This document shows positions 50,890 through 60,228 of a stretch of 64,000 nt of DNA, piece by piece (the stretch's first letter is position 1; each line of letters starts with the position of its first letter). A model generated the notes under the pieces. It saw only the letters and a list, made by a program, of their open reading frames with translations. It was not told the DNA's origin and searched no databases. Source of the DNA: Roseateles sp. XES5 (GTDB taxonomy: Bacteria > Pseudomonadota > Alphaproteobacteria > Rhizobiales > Rhizobiaceae). Both the position numbers and the translations under genes were made by a program. The DNA lies in assembly GCF_020535545.1 (NCBI RefSeq), contig NZ_CP084752.1, forward strand, positions 971,001-1,035,000, in the 5' to 3' direction.

Positions 50890-52698
50890 ATGTCTGAATT
50901 CTCGAAAATATTCCATGTCGTCTTCATGGTAATGACGCAAAGCAGGCAGCAGCGAGCGCTGCTTGCGCTGGTCATCGCGACCATTGCGGCGACAGCCGTT
51001 GGTTCAGCGATTTTCCCGGTCTTCTTTTCTCTGGGTATTGACGCCCTGACCAGCGGGCGGGGCGAGCTGGGAACAGCCGTTACCTACATCCTCGCATTCG
51101 GCATAGGGTTTACGGTCGTCGGCATTCTCGAGCAGATACAGTGGCTTACATTTGGGCCGATGAACCTCAGGCTTCAACGGCACCTGACCACGCACGTCTT
51201 CAAACATGCCATATCCCTGCCCTATTACCGACTGAAGACCTACACGACCTATGAGATCGGCCGCACGGTCGAGAAGGGGCTGGATGCCGTTCGGGACATC
51301 ACCTCGAACCTGACCTTCTTTCTCATCCCGACGATCATAGAACTGGTCATCGCCGCGTCCGTCATCGCCTTCATGATCGACATCTGGATCGCCGGGCTCC
51401 TCGTTGGCGCTTTGCTGCTCTACGGTTTCATCGCGAACGTGTCCGCCGAGCGCATCCGCACCTCCACCGAAGACGCAATGCAGAGCGGCATCGACGCCTG
51501 GAATTTCGGGCTTGACGGTGTGGCGAACGCCGAACTGGTCCAGCAGTCGAATCTCGGCCATGACTTCACTCGGGAACTGAACGAAAAGCTGAAGGTCAAC
51601 GATCGCGCGTGGGCGGTCACATTCCGGCAGAGAGCATATTACGGCGCACTGCAGGCTCTCATCTTCGGTCTGGTGGTCTTGGGCGTGCTGTGGAAAGGCA
51701 GCATGAGTGCCGGCAGCGGCGCGATGAGTATCGGCGAACTCGTCCTGCTGAATACCTATATCATCCGTCTGCTGCAGCCCGTTGAAACATTCGCGCGCGT
51801 CTATCGGGACGTGCATGCGGCTCTCGGAGAGGCGCACCTGCTCGCCGATCTCCTCGCAATCGAAGCGCCGGCCCTTGCGCAGGCAGCGCCATCCCCCGGC
51901 AGCAGCCCGCCCACCCTCGAACTCCGCGACGTCTCGATCGATATTGCCGGTCATACGATCCTGTCCGGCATCAGCTTCACCGTTCGTCCGAAGGAGCCCC
52001 TGTTCGTCGTCGGTCCCTCGGGTGTCGGGAAATCATCGCTTCTCAAATTGCTGTCTTGCCTGACAACGGCGAGCAGCGGCCAATACCTGATTGATGATGC
52101 GCCGATTTCACACAGCAACGCGGCTTCGATGCGGGGCGATATTGCAGTGGTGCAGCAGGATTGCCTGCTGTTCGACTGGACGATCCGGGAAAACATCGCC
52201 TTTGGATATCCCGGGGGAGAAGAGGAAATCGACCGCGTGGTCGCCTCCCTCGGACTTGGCGAGGTGATCAGCCGGCATGAAGCACAGGGCGAGCCGACGG
52301 TGGGAGAGCGCGGCAACAGATTGTCTGGCGGTGAAAAACAACGCGTCTCTCTGGCACGTGCGCTCCTGCGCAAACCGCGCCTGCTTCTGCTGGACGAAGC
52401 GACGGCGGCGCTTGACGAGACCAATCGCAAGCGTGTGATGACGGAGATCGAAGCGTTGCAGGATACCAGTTCCAGCGTGTTCATAACGCATGATGTCTCC
52501 CTTCTGGGGCCGAGATCCCGCGTTCTCTATCTGCACGATTCGAGCACGGCCTATTGCGGCATTCACGGCGACATGCTCGCGAGCAATGCAGTCTATGGCG
52601 CGTTCATCGCGGGAAGCGCCCTGGACGATCCGCTTGAGAGGACATGCGACCCGGATTCACGGCAAAAAACGCCTCTGGCCCAGGGGGAGGCAGGCTGA
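50890..52698 (+). CDS. ABC exporter of the azole peptide cluster
   Basis: A 602-residue fused exporter. Six membrane helices lie within residues 20-305 (ALLALVIATIAATAVGSAIF, VTYILAFGIGFTVVGILEQI, FFLIPTIIELVIAASVIAFM and others). The ATPase domain covers about 335-560: Walker A VVGPSGVGKSSLLKLL, signature LSGGEKQRVSLARAL, Walker B LLLLDEATAALDE, H-loop FITHD. There is no peptidase domain, so it does not remove the leader itself. It is likely to export the mature peptide and to provide self-protection, since no McbG-like immunity gene is present. It is divergent from the precursor operon across 175 bases. ATG at 50890 with AAGGA somewhat far upstream. Confidence 0.9.
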   Translation: MSEFSKIFHVVFMVMTQSRQQRALLALVIATIAATAVGSAIFPVFFSLGIDALTSGRGELGTAVTYILAFGIGFTVVGILEQIQWLTFGPMNLRLQRHLTTHVFKHAISLPYYRLKTYTTYEIGRTVEKGLDAVRDITSNLTFFLIPTIIELVIAASVIAFMIDIWIAGLLVGALLLYGFIANVSAERIRTSTEDAMQSGIDAWNFGLDGVANAELVQQSNLGHDFTRELNEKLKVNDRAWAVTFRQRAYYGALQALIFGLVVLGVLWKGSMSAGSGAMSIGELVLLNTYIIRLLQPVETFARVYRDVHAALGEAHLLADLLAIEAPALAQAAPSPGSSPPTLELRDVSIDIAGHTILSGISFTVRPKEPLFVVGPSGVGKSSLLKLLSCLTTASSGQYLIDDAPISHSNAASMRGDIAVVQQDCLLFDWTIRENIAFGYPGGEEEIDRVVASLGLGEVISRHEAQGEPTVGERGNRLSGGEKQRVSLARALLRKPRLLLLDEATAALDETNRKRVMTEIEALQDTSSSVFITHDVSLLGPRSRVLYLHDSSTAYCGIHGDMLASNAVYGAFIAGSALDDPLERTCDPDSRQKTPLAQGEAG

Positions 52699-52842
52699 GC
52701 TCCCTGGCGCCGATCATTCGTTTGAGGGAGGCGGTGGGTGGTCCTGCCCGCCGCCTGAGCCCCTCGCCTTGCGTTGATTGCGCCCCAGGACCACAGCGAC
52801 CTGTAACGCGTCAACACATTGGTTTTCGCCGTACCAAATTTC

Positions 52843-52870
52843 TTGACTAATTAAGTCATCTTTTTATAAT
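52843..52870 (+). promoter_or_regulatory. Strong promoter of the AraC gene overlapped by an iron box
   Basis: TTGACT (52843-52848), 16 bases, TATAAT (52865-52870). Overlapping the -35 is TGACT-AATTA-AGTCA (52844-52858), a perfect palindrome that also fits the RirA iron-responsive operator TGA-N9-TCA. Repression under iron sufficiency is inferred. The leader before the ATG at 52883 would be only about six bases. Confidence 0.7.
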
Positions 52871-52882
52871 CGAACCGTCAGC

Positions 52883-53857
52883 ATGAGCTGTCCCGCGGCT
52901 GTCAACCCGCGGGTCTTCTCAAGCGTCCACCAGCTTTCCCCGTTCGCCAAGCCCCACATGAACCAGACCGTTTCGCCGCCCTCCATTCAAAGTGATGTCC
53001 ATGGTTTCATCGTCAAGGGTGGACCTGTGTGGCGCGCCTGGGACGGGGTTGTGGCCGATGTGTGGGATGTCGAATGCCAACCTTCGGCCGGCGGGATCTA
53101 TGTTGCGCCCTATCCACGCCTGTTCGTGCTGCTCGCCATCAACGAGGGTGGCCGGCTGGAGTTGACGGCGCCCAGCATCAACGCCGTCGGTCGCCATGAG
53201 CGGCCCTTCTCCATGTCCTACATTCCGGCGCAAATGCCGCTTGAAAGCCACGCAGTCGGCGTAACCGGCCTGCGCCACCTCGATCTCCACTTGCCGGGCA
53301 CGGCACTGATGCGCAAGTTCGGCGGCATGATCGCGCAGGAGAAGCTTGCCGAGGCGCGCCTGAATTTTCATGACGCGCGGCTCGCGGCGCTCGCCGGCAT
53401 GCTGGCCGACGAGTGCGAGAGCCGGCAGCCGCTGAACGATCGTTACGGCGCCGGCCTGATCGACGCGCTCATCGCCATCCTGTTTTCGGTCGGCAGCCGC
53501 ACCCCCAAGGCGAGGCCGACGCTCTCGCGCACCCAGCTCGACTTGAGCCTGGACTATATCGAGCGGCGCTGCTTCGAGCCGATCAGGCTGCACAGCCTCG
53601 CCAGCCTGCTAGGCCTCTCCGAAAGCTATTTCAGCCATGCGTTCAAGGCCTCGACCGGCGTGCCGCCACTGCGCTGGCAGATGGAAACGCGCGTCGGCAA
53701 GATCAAGGATTTGCTGCTGCGAGACGATCTGACCCTGACCGACATTTCGGCACTGAGCGGCTTTGCCGACCAGGCACACCTGACGCGCTCCTTCAAGAAG
53801 GTGGTCGGCGTCACGCCCTCGCAGTGGCGGCGCAGCACGCCGCGCACGCACAGGTGA
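52883..53857 (+). CDS. AraC-family regulator of siderophore uptake
   Basis: A 324-residue activator. The N-terminal ligand domain (about 30-200) precedes a C-terminal double HTH (RLHSLASLLGLSESYFSHAFKASTGVPPLRW and LTDISALSGFADQAHLTRSFKKVVGVTPSQWRR). It stands 161 bases before the hydroxamate receptor gene on the same strand. AraC proteins near ferric-siderophore receptors usually sense the ferric siderophore and activate uptake genes; that role is inferred. The start at 52883 gives an almost leaderless mRNA from the consensus promoter; an internal ATG at 52958 (MNQTVSPPSIQ) is an alternative with no clear ribosome site. Confidence 0.87.
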   Translation: MSCPAAVNPRVFSSVHQLSPFAKPHMNQTVSPPSIQSDVHGFIVKGGPVWRAWDGVVADVWDVECQPSAGGIYVAPYPRLFVLLAINEGGRLELTAPSINAVGRHERPFSMSYIPAQMPLESHAVGVTGLRHLDLHLPGTALMRKFGGMIAQEKLAEARLNFHDARLAALAGMLADECESRQPLNDRYGAGLIDALIAILFSVGSRTPKARPTLSRTQLDLSLDYIERRCFEPIRLHSLASLLGLSESYFSHAFKASTGVPPLRWQMETRVGKIKDLLLRDDLTLTDISALSGFADQAHLTRSFKKVVGVTPSQWRRSTPRTHR

Positions 53858-53955
53858 CGAAAAGGTGTGACAAATCCGCATCAGAGCCTATCCGCCACGC
53901 CGGGAAGCCAAGATGAGACAATTGTCGGCAGGATCGTGCAAGGCGACATTCTGAA

Positions 53956-53974
53956 CTTGATATAGGAGGTCAAG
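53956..53974 (+). promoter_or_regulatory. RirA-type iron box before the siderophore receptor
   Basis: CTTGA-TATAGGAGG-TCAAG is a perfect inverted repeat containing TGA-N9-TCA, the iron-responsive operator recognised by RirA in rhizobia. It lies 44 bases upstream of the receptor start. Confidence 0.65.
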
Positions 53975-54018
53975 AATTAACGGCGGCGCAAGGTCCGCTG
54001 CGGAACGGGAAGCGACCA

Positions 54019-56199
54019 ATGCTGCGTTTGAAAGCACACCATCTACTGCTGGCCGGCACGGTGTCCGGCCTTGCCCTGGCGACGATCCAGCCGGCCTTCG
54101 CCCAAGAGGGTGCCGAAACCGAGCTGACGGCGATTGTCGTCGAGGGCGGTCAGGCGGGCGGCGGCGAGGACGATAGCGGCGTCGGCAAGGTCAAGGGCGT
54201 CGTCGCCAAGACGTCGCGCACCGGCTCCAAGACCGCGACCGAGGTGAAGGACATCCCACAATCCGTGTCGGTCGTCGGCCGGGAACAGATGGACATGCAG
54301 AGCCCGCAGAAGATCGATGAGGCGCTGCGCTACGTGCCGGGCGTCAATCCCTCGACCTACGGGACCGACGCCGATACCGACTGGATCTTCGTGCGCGGCT
54401 TCCAGGCCGACCAGACCGGCATCTTCCTCGATGGCCTGCCCTTCTACCAGACGGGGTTCGGCACCTTTCTGATGGACCCGTTCTTCCTCGAGCGCATCGA
54501 GGTGGTGAAAGGTCCGTCATCGGCGCTTTACGGTGGCGGCAATCCGGGCGGCTTCATCAATTATGTCAGCAAGCGCCCAGGCGAGCGCCACCGCCTTGTC
54601 GAAACGGGCGTCAACAGCTTCGGCAACGGCTATCTCGCCGCCGATATCGGCGACACACTGAGCGATGTGCTGTCCTATCGCGTGAACGGCAAGCTGTCGG
54701 GCGGCGGCTGGGAGACGGACCACGCGAAGGACCTTCGCGGCGCCATTGCGCCGAGCTTCAAGTGGCAGCCGGACGAGGCGACCAGCCTCACGGTGCTCGC
54801 CTCGCTGTCGCGCACGGATCTGGTCCATACCAGCAGCGGCTTCCTGCCCTATCATGGCACGGTGGTTCCCAACGCCGCCGGCTATACGATCCCGCGGGAT
54901 TTCTTCTACGGCGACAAGGATGTCGAGCAATACGACCGCACGCAGGCGATGATCGGCTACGAGTTCTCGCACACATTCGACAATGACTGGACCGTGCGCC
55001 AGAACCTTCGCTACGGCACGGTTTCCCTGCAGGAGGATGGCCTTTACGGCAACGGCGTCTTCACCGGCACGACGCTGGGCCGCTACCGCTGGGCGCACGA
55101 TACGAAGGTGAACACCTTCACCGTCGACAACCAGCTTGAAGGCAAGGTCGATACCGGCGCCTTCGAGCACACCGTGCTGCTCGGCGCGGACTATCGCTGG
55201 TATCGTCACGGGGCGTCGACCTTCTTCGATGCGTCGGCGGATGCGGCGTTCTTCCCCGGCACCACGCCGTCCATCGATATTCTCAATCCGGTCTATGGCG
55301 GCGCTTACGGGCCTCCCGCGCTCGGACCGGAGAGCAAGACCACCCTCAACCAGCTCGGTCTCTACGCCCAGGATCAGATCCGCTTCGGCGACGGCTGGCT
55401 GGCGACGCTGAACGGCCGCTACGATTTCGTTTCCACGACGCTCGACACGGCGGGCCTCGAGCGCGACGACAGCAAATTCACCGGCAGGGCGGCGCTGGCC
55501 TACGAGTTCGCCAACGGCCTGACGCCCTATGCGAGCTATTCGACGTCCTTCAGCCCGGCGCTCACCGACAATGGCCAGGGGGCGCTGTTGATGCCCGAAT
55601 CCGCCAAACAGTGGGAAGCCGGCGTCAAATATGCGCCGACGGCCTTCGACGGCCTCTTCACGCTGGCCTATTTCGACATGACCCGCCAGGATGTTCCCAC
55701 GCAGGTTTCGACGGCGCCGGCGCTGACCGAAACCATCGGCGAAGTGCGCGTGCAGGGTATCGAACTGTCCGCCCAGGCCAATCTCGTCAACGGCCTGAAA
55801 GTCATCGGCGCCGTGACCTATCTCGACGCGGAGGTCACCAGCGCCTACGGCCCGAGCTACGATTTCGCACAGGCCGGCACCACGCCGATCCAGATTCCCG
55901 ACCTGACCGCCTCGCTATGGCTCGACTATGCCTTCCAGAGCGACCAACTCGAGGGCCTGAGCGTTGGCACCGGCGTACGCTATATTGGCGAAAGCTGGGC
56001 CGATCGCGCCAACACGCTCAAGGTCGACGATGCCACGATTTTCGACGCCGCCGTCCGCTACCAGCGTGACAATTGGAGCGTGGCGCTCAATGTGGCCAAC
56101 CTGTTCGACAAGGCCTATGTGTCGAGCTGCCAGGGCCTCTCGTCCTGCGGCTACGGCGCGGGCCGCACCGTGACACTCAAGGCGAATGTGACCTGGTGA
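54019..56199 (+). CDS. TonB-dependent ferric-hydroxamate (ferrichrome-type) receptor
   Basis: A 726-residue outer-membrane receptor of the FhuA/FoxA group. The signal peptide ends near IQPAFA-QEG. A TonB-box-like LTAIVVEG follows at about 37-44, then the plug domain (EVKDIPQSVSVVGREQMDMQ; IFVRGFQADQTGIFLDGLPF; VKGPSSALYGGGNPGGFINY). A 22-strand barrel ends LNVANLFDKAYVSSCQG, then the C-terminal GRTVTLKANVTW, with the Cys pair before the last strand that is typical of hydroxamate receptors. Ribosome site GGGAAGCGACCA. The ABC importer genes follow with four-base or shorter overlaps. No siderophore synthesis genes are in the window, so it probably takes up siderophores made elsewhere. Confidence 0.92.
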   Translation: MLRLKAHHLLLAGTVSGLALATIQPAFAQEGAETELTAIVVEGGQAGGGEDDSGVGKVKGVVAKTSRTGSKTATEVKDIPQSVSVVGREQMDMQSPQKIDEALRYVPGVNPSTYGTDADTDWIFVRGFQADQTGIFLDGLPFYQTGFGTFLMDPFFLERIEVVKGPSSALYGGGNPGGFINYVSKRPGERHRLVETGVNSFGNGYLAADIGDTLSDVLSYRVNGKLSGGGWETDHAKDLRGAIAPSFKWQPDEATSLTVLASLSRTDLVHTSSGFLPYHGTVVPNAAGYTIPRDFFYGDKDVEQYDRTQAMIGYEFSHTFDNDWTVRQNLRYGTVSLQEDGLYGNGVFTGTTLGRYRWAHDTKVNTFTVDNQLEGKVDTGAFEHTVLLGADYRWYRHGASTFFDASADAAFFPGTTPSIDILNPVYGGAYGPPALGPESKTTLNQLGLYAQDQIRFGDGWLATLNGRYDFVSTTLDTAGLERDDSKFTGRAALAYEFANGLTPYASYSTSFSPALTDNGQGALLMPESAKQWEAGVKYAPTAFDGLFTLAYFDMTRQDVPTQVSTAPALTETIGEVRVQGIELSAQANLVNGLKVIGAVTYLDAEVTSAYGPSYDFAQAGTTPIQIPDLTASLWLDYAFQSDQLEGLSVGTGVRYIGESWADRANTLKVDDATIFDAAVRYQRDNWSVALNVANLFDKAYVSSCQGLSSCGYGAGRTVTLKANVTW

Positions 56200-57044
56200 G
56201 CGGAACGACGGATCAAGCATCATCGCAGCACGGAGGCGGCAAAACCGCCTCCGCCTCCGCATCCGGCATTGCGGCGACCCCGCTCTATCGGCTGAGCGGG
56301 CTCACCTTTCGCGCCGGCGATCGCGTCATCGTCCACCCGGTCGACCTTGTCGTCCCGCCGCGGCAGGTGCTGGCGCTGGTCGGGCCGAATGGATCGGGCA
56401 AGAGCACACTCCTGAAGATGATGGCGCGGCAGCTGCGCCCTTCCGGCGGCGCGGCCCAACTGCTGGGAGCCCCCATCGCGGGAATGAGCGATCGCGAATT
56501 TGCACGACAGGTCGCCTACATGCCGCAGTTCACGCCGCCGGCCGAGGGCATGACGGTGCGCGAACTGGTCGGGCTCGGGCGCTTCCCCTGGCACGGCGCG
56601 CTCGGCCGCTTCGGCGCCGAGGATGCGGCCAGGGTCGAGGCCGCGCTCGAACAGACCGACCTTGCCGGCATGTCCGGCCGCATGGTCGACAGCCTCTCCG
56701 GCGGTGAACGCCAGCGCGCCTGGCTTGCCATGATGGTGGCGCAGGACGCCCGCTGCCTGCTGCTCGATGAGCCGACCTCGGCGCTCGACATCGCCCACCA
56801 GGTCGAGATGCTGACGCTGGTGCGAAAGCTCAGCCGCGAGGGCGGCGTCGGCGTGGTGATCGTCATCCACGACATCAACATGGCGGCGCGCTTTTGCGAT
56901 CGCATCGTGGCGCTGCGTCAGGGCGACGTGGTGGCCGAGGACGCACCGGCCGGCATCCTCGATGTCGCCGTGCTGAAACGCATCTACGGGCTGGAGATGG
57001 GCATCCTTCCGACCGCCGGCCTGCCGGTCAGCTACGTGCCGTGA
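56196..57044 (+). CDS. fhuC: Iron-siderophore ABC transporter ATPase (FhuC-like)
   Basis: A 282-residue ATPase of the FecE/FhuC family: Walker A LVGPNGSGKSTLLKMM, Q-loop VAYMPQF, signature LSGGERQRAWLAMMV, Walker B CLLLDEPTSALD, H-loop VIHDINMA. About 30 low-complexity residues precede the domain (Ser/Ala/Gly-rich). The start is a GTG at 56196 overlapping the receptor stop (GTGA). The end overlaps or abuts the binding protein start in the same way, so the genes are translated as a chain. The symbol is given by family and by the double-length FhuB downstream. Confidence 0.9.
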   Translation: MSGTTDQASSQHGGGKTASASASGIAATPLYRLSGLTFRAGDRVIVHPVDLVVPPRQVLALVGPNGSGKSTLLKMMARQLRPSGGAAQLLGAPIAGMSDREFARQVAYMPQFTPPAEGMTVRELVGLGRFPWHGALGRFGAEDAARVEAALEQTDLAGMSGRMVDSLSGGERQRAWLAMMVAQDARCLLLDEPTSALDIAHQVEMLTLVRKLSREGGVGVVIVIHDINMAARFCDRIVALRQGDVVAEDAPAGILDVAVLKRIYGLEMGILPTAGLPVSYVP

Positions 57045-57925
57045 TGATGCGCATGTTCACCCGCCGCAACCTGCTGGTCGCCTCGGCCTTCGCCGCGCTG
57101 GCCCCTTCCGTGGCGCGGGCGGCGGAACGGACGGTCGCGGCCATCGACTGGGGCCATCTGGAAACCTGCCTTGCGCTCGGCATCGTGCCGGTCGCCGCAA
57201 CGGAACTCAGGCAGTTCCGTGAAATCGCGGTGGAGCCAAGTCCGCCGCGGGAGGTTGCCGATCTCGGCCTGCGCGGCGCGCCCAATATCGAATTGCTGCG
57301 GATGATTGCGCCGGACCTGGTTCTGATCTCGGACTTCTACGAATACCAGCGCCCGCTGCTGGAGCGCATTTCGCCCGTCGTCAACCTGCCAGTCTACCAG
57401 ATCGGCAAGCCGCCCTATGCGCTGGCGGAGCAGTCGATGGCCGCCATCGCCGCGTTGTTCGGCCGCGAGGCGCAAGCGCAGGCCTATATGGCCGCCGCGC
57501 GCGCCGAGATCGCCGCTATCGGGCAGCGCCTCGGACAATTGGCGCGGCATCCCGTCTTTGTGATCAGCCTCGGCGATTCCCGGCATTTCCGTGCCTTCGG
57601 CGCCGATTCGATGTTCGGCGATGTCGTTACCCGACTGGGATTGGAAAACGCCTGGACCGACCCGACCAGTTACAGCGCCGCCGCGCCGGTCGGGCTGGAG
57701 GCGCTGGCCCGCATCCCCGAGGCGTCCATAGCCGTCATCGGGCCGACGCCGCCGGAGACACGGCGAACGCTGGCGGAGAACGCCCTGTGGAACGCCTTGC
57801 CGGCGGTGGCCGAGGGCCGGGCCAGGGACCTCGCGCCGATCAACCATTTCGGGGCATTGCCATCGGCCCTGCGCTTTGCCCGCGCGCTGGACCGTGTCTT
57901 CGGGAGCCGCGCCAATGCCGGCTAG
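57044..57925 (+). CDS. fhuD: Iron-siderophore binding protein (FhuD-like)
   Basis: A 293-residue periplasmic binding protein. The N-terminus MMRMFTRRNLLVASAFAALA has a twin-arginine-like RR in front of a hydrophobic stretch and a cleavage site near VARA-AE, as in Tat-exported FhuD. The family fold has a single long backbone helix between lobes (LAEQSMAAIAALFGREAQAQ, continuing AYMAAARAEI), NIELLRMIAPDLVLISDF, and LAPINHFGALPSALRFARAL near the end. The start may be ATG 57044 or GTG 57041; both overlap the fhuC stop. It overlaps fhuB by 11 bases. Confidence 0.88.
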   Translation: MMRMFTRRNLLVASAFAALAPSVARAAERTVAAIDWGHLETCLALGIVPVAATELRQFREIAVEPSPPREVADLGLRGAPNIELLRMIAPDLVLISDFYEYQRPLLERISPVVNLPVYQIGKPPYALAEQSMAAIAALFGREAQAQAYMAAARAEIAAIGQRLGQLARHPVFVISLGDSRHFRAFGADSMFGDVVTRLGLENAWTDPTSYSAAAPVGLEALARIPEASIAVIGPTPPETRRTLAENALWNALPAVAEGRARDLAPINHFGALPSALRFARALDRVFGSRANAG

Positions 57926-59891
57926 CGCACGCCTTTCCCCGGTCCTCTTCTGGAGCCTGGCGGCCGCCGCCGCCGCGGCCCTGTTCTGCCGCGAACTGAT
58001 CGCCGGCTGGCCGCAGGGGAACGGGGTCGAACGGCATTTGCAGGAGATCATCCTGATCTACGGCACGGCCCCGCGCGCCGCGACGGCCTTGCTCGCCGGC
58101 GCGACGCTTGGCCTGTCGGGCCTTCTGCTGCAGCGCGTGCTGCGCAACCCGCTGGCAGAACCGTCGACGCTCGGCGTCTCGGCGGGCGCGCAGCTCGCCA
58201 TGGCCACTGCAACGATCCATGCGCCGGCCCTGATGGCATTCTCGGTGGGACTGGTCGCGTTCGCCGGCGGGTTGATGGCCGTGGCGCTGGTTCTGGCGCT
58301 GACCTGGCGGCGCGGGCTCGAACCCGTCTCCGTGGTGCTGGCCGGCATGATGACGGCGCTGACCGCCAATGCGGCAAGCGCGGCGCTGATCCTCGCCAAT
58401 GGCGAATATCTGTTCTCGCTGTTCATCTGGGGCGGCGGCTCGCTGACGCAGCAAAGCTGGGGGCCGGCATTGGTCCTGGGCTTCGCCTTGCTGGCGGGCC
58501 TTGCCGCCTCGGCGCTGCTGTTGCGGCCGCTGGCACTGCTCGGCCTTGATGATGCGGCGGCGCGGAGCCTTGGCGTCGCCGTCAACGCCAGCCGCTTCCT
58601 GGTGATCGGGGTGGCCGTGTGGATGGCGACGACGGTGGCTGCGCAGGTCGGCGTCATCGGGTTCATCGGACTGGCCGCGCCGGCGCTGGCGACGCTGTCG
58701 GGCGCGCGCAGCCTGAAGCAGCGTCTGGTGCTGGCCCCGCTCATCGGCGCCATCCTGCTCTGGCTCACCGACGGCCTCGTGCAGGCACTGGCGGGATTGG
58801 GCGGCGAGCGTGTGCCGACCGGGGCGGCGACCGCGCTCATCGGTGGGCCACTGCTCATCTGGCTGCTGCCCCGTCTGAAACTGTTCGAGTGGCCGGGCCT
58901 TGCAGGCGGAGCGGCACAGGTTCGACGCGCCGCGCGCCCGATCCTGCTGCTCGCCGGACTGGCCGCGCTCGCCTGCCTCGTCTTCGCCATGGCGGCTGCG
59001 CTTGGGCGTGGGCCGGATGGATGGACGCTGGCTACGGGGCAGCGTCTGATCGATCTTGCCGACCTCCGCATCCCCCGTCTTGTCGCGGCGGCAAGCGCCG
59101 GCGCGATGCTGGGCATCGCCGGCGTCGTCATACAGCGCATTACGAGCAATCCGCTTGCCGGCCCGGAAATTCTCGGCGTCGGCATGGGCGCCGGCGCAGG
59201 GCTTGCCGCCGTGCTGCTCATCAGCGCCACGGCGGGCCTCGGCTGGCAGATGGGCGGTTCGGCGCTCGGCGCCCTGGTCGTGCTGCTCTCCATCTTAGCA
59301 CTCGGCGCGCGGGGCAGCCTCGGGCCGGAGCGGTTGCTGTTCGCCGGCATCGCGGCCAATGCGCTTTGCAGCGCCGTGCTGACGGCGATCATCGCACTCG
59401 GCAACCAGCAGTCCTACATGCTGCTGCAATGGCTGAGCGGTTCGACCGGCCAGGTCGGTGTTTCGGAGGCGCTGACAGGAATAGCCGGCCTCTGCATCCT
59501 CGCACCGCCGCTGTTCCTTGCCGCGCGCTGGCTCGACCTCTTCCCGCTCGGCCCCGCCGCCGCGCAAGCGCTCGGGCTGGCGGTCGGCCGGGCCCGTTTC
59601 ATCCTGATCGCCTGCGCCGCGCTGCTGACGGCACTGGCCGCCCTCTTCGTCGGCCCCCTCAGTTTCATCGGCCTGATCGCACCACATCTGGCGCGCCTCA
59701 TCGGCCTCGGCAGGGCTAGGCAACAGCTATGCGGCGCCCTGCTGATCGGTGCCGCCCTAATGGCGCTCTCCGACTGGCTGGCACGCATGGCGGCGTTTCC
59801 GTATCAATTGCCGATCGGGTTGTTCGCCGCGCTGCTGGGCGGACCCTATCTGATCACTCTTCTGGCCCGAGGAACCGAGCGCCGCGGCTGA
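57915..59891 (+). CDS. fhuB: Double-length iron-siderophore permease (FhuB-like)
   Basis: A 658-residue permease formed by two fused FecCD-type halves (about 1-325 and 335-658), each with about ten hydrophobic segments and the motif RVLRNPLAEPSTLGVSAGAQ or its counterpart RITSNPLAGPEILGVGMGAG; the family's cytoplasmic coupling signature also ends each half (VGVIGFIGLAAPALA; VGPLSFIGLIAPHLAR). This fused form is diagnostic of ferric-hydroxamate (FhuB) systems, so ferrichrome-like substrates are likely. The ATG at 57915 lies inside the end of fhuD. The last gene of the run; a truncated gabD remnant follows within about 40 bases. Confidence 0.92.
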   Translation: MPASARLSPVLFWSLAAAAAAALFCRELIAGWPQGNGVERHLQEIILIYGTAPRAATALLAGATLGLSGLLLQRVLRNPLAEPSTLGVSAGAQLAMATATIHAPALMAFSVGLVAFAGGLMAVALVLALTWRRGLEPVSVVLAGMMTALTANAASAALILANGEYLFSLFIWGGGSLTQQSWGPALVLGFALLAGLAASALLLRPLALLGLDDAAARSLGVAVNASRFLVIGVAVWMATTVAAQVGVIGFIGLAAPALATLSGARSLKQRLVLAPLIGAILLWLTDGLVQALAGLGGERVPTGAATALIGGPLLIWLLPRLKLFEWPGLAGGAAQVRRAARPILLLAGLAALACLVFAMAAALGRGPDGWTLATGQRLIDLADLRIPRLVAAASAGAMLGIAGVVIQRITSNPLAGPEILGVGMGAGAGLAAVLLISATAGLGWQMGGSALGALVVLLSILALGARGSLGPERLLFAGIAANALCSAVLTAIIALGNQQSYMLLQWLSGSTGQVGVSEALTGIAGLCILAPPLFLAARWLDLFPLGPAAAQALGLAVGRARFILIACAALLTALAALFVGPLSFIGLIAPHLARLIGLGRARQQLCGALLIGAALMALSDWLARMAAFPYQLPIGLFAALLGGPYLITLLARGTERRG

Positions 59892-59930
59892 CGCGCCAAG
59901 TGTCTTCAAGGCGATCAGGGAAGGCGCCCT

Positions 59931-60209
59931 GCCCTCGCCCAGCGCTTTGATGATTCTGATGCGGTTGTTCGAGAGGCGAACGACACGATCTACGGATTGG
60001 CTGCGTATTTCTACGCGTCGAACCTGAGCCGTGTGTGGCGTGTTGCGGAGGCTCTGGAATACGGGATGGTGGGGATCAACACGGGTCGGATGTCTTCGGA
60101 GGCAGCGCCGTTTGGGGGTGTGAAGCAATCGGGGATGGGCCGTGAGGGCTCGCGTCACGGCTTGGAGGACTATCTTGAGATGAAGTACCTTTGCATGGGC
60201 GGGATCTGA
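59931..60209 (+). pseudogene. gabD: 3' remnant of a succinate-semialdehyde dehydrogenase gene (gabD)
   Basis: From about 59931 a frame without start reads RFDDSDAVVREANDTIYGLA, AYFYASNLSRVWRVAEALEY, GMVGINTGRMSSEAAPFGGV and ends HGLEDYLEMKYLCMGGI with a TGA at 60207. This is the C-terminal fifth of GabD-type aldehyde dehydrogenases; the NAD-binding part and the catalytic Cys are absent. It sits between fhuB and tRNA-fMet. Good conservation suggests recent truncation, or that this end was copied together with the rrn operon flank from another site. Confidence 0.85.
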
Positions 60210-60228
60210 GTTTTCAGTCTGGAACGCA

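Noticed and set aside
52699-52842. Possible immunity gene after the exporter
   Set aside because: Only about 140 bases without a convincing frame; no pentapeptide-repeat or McbG-like protein is present.
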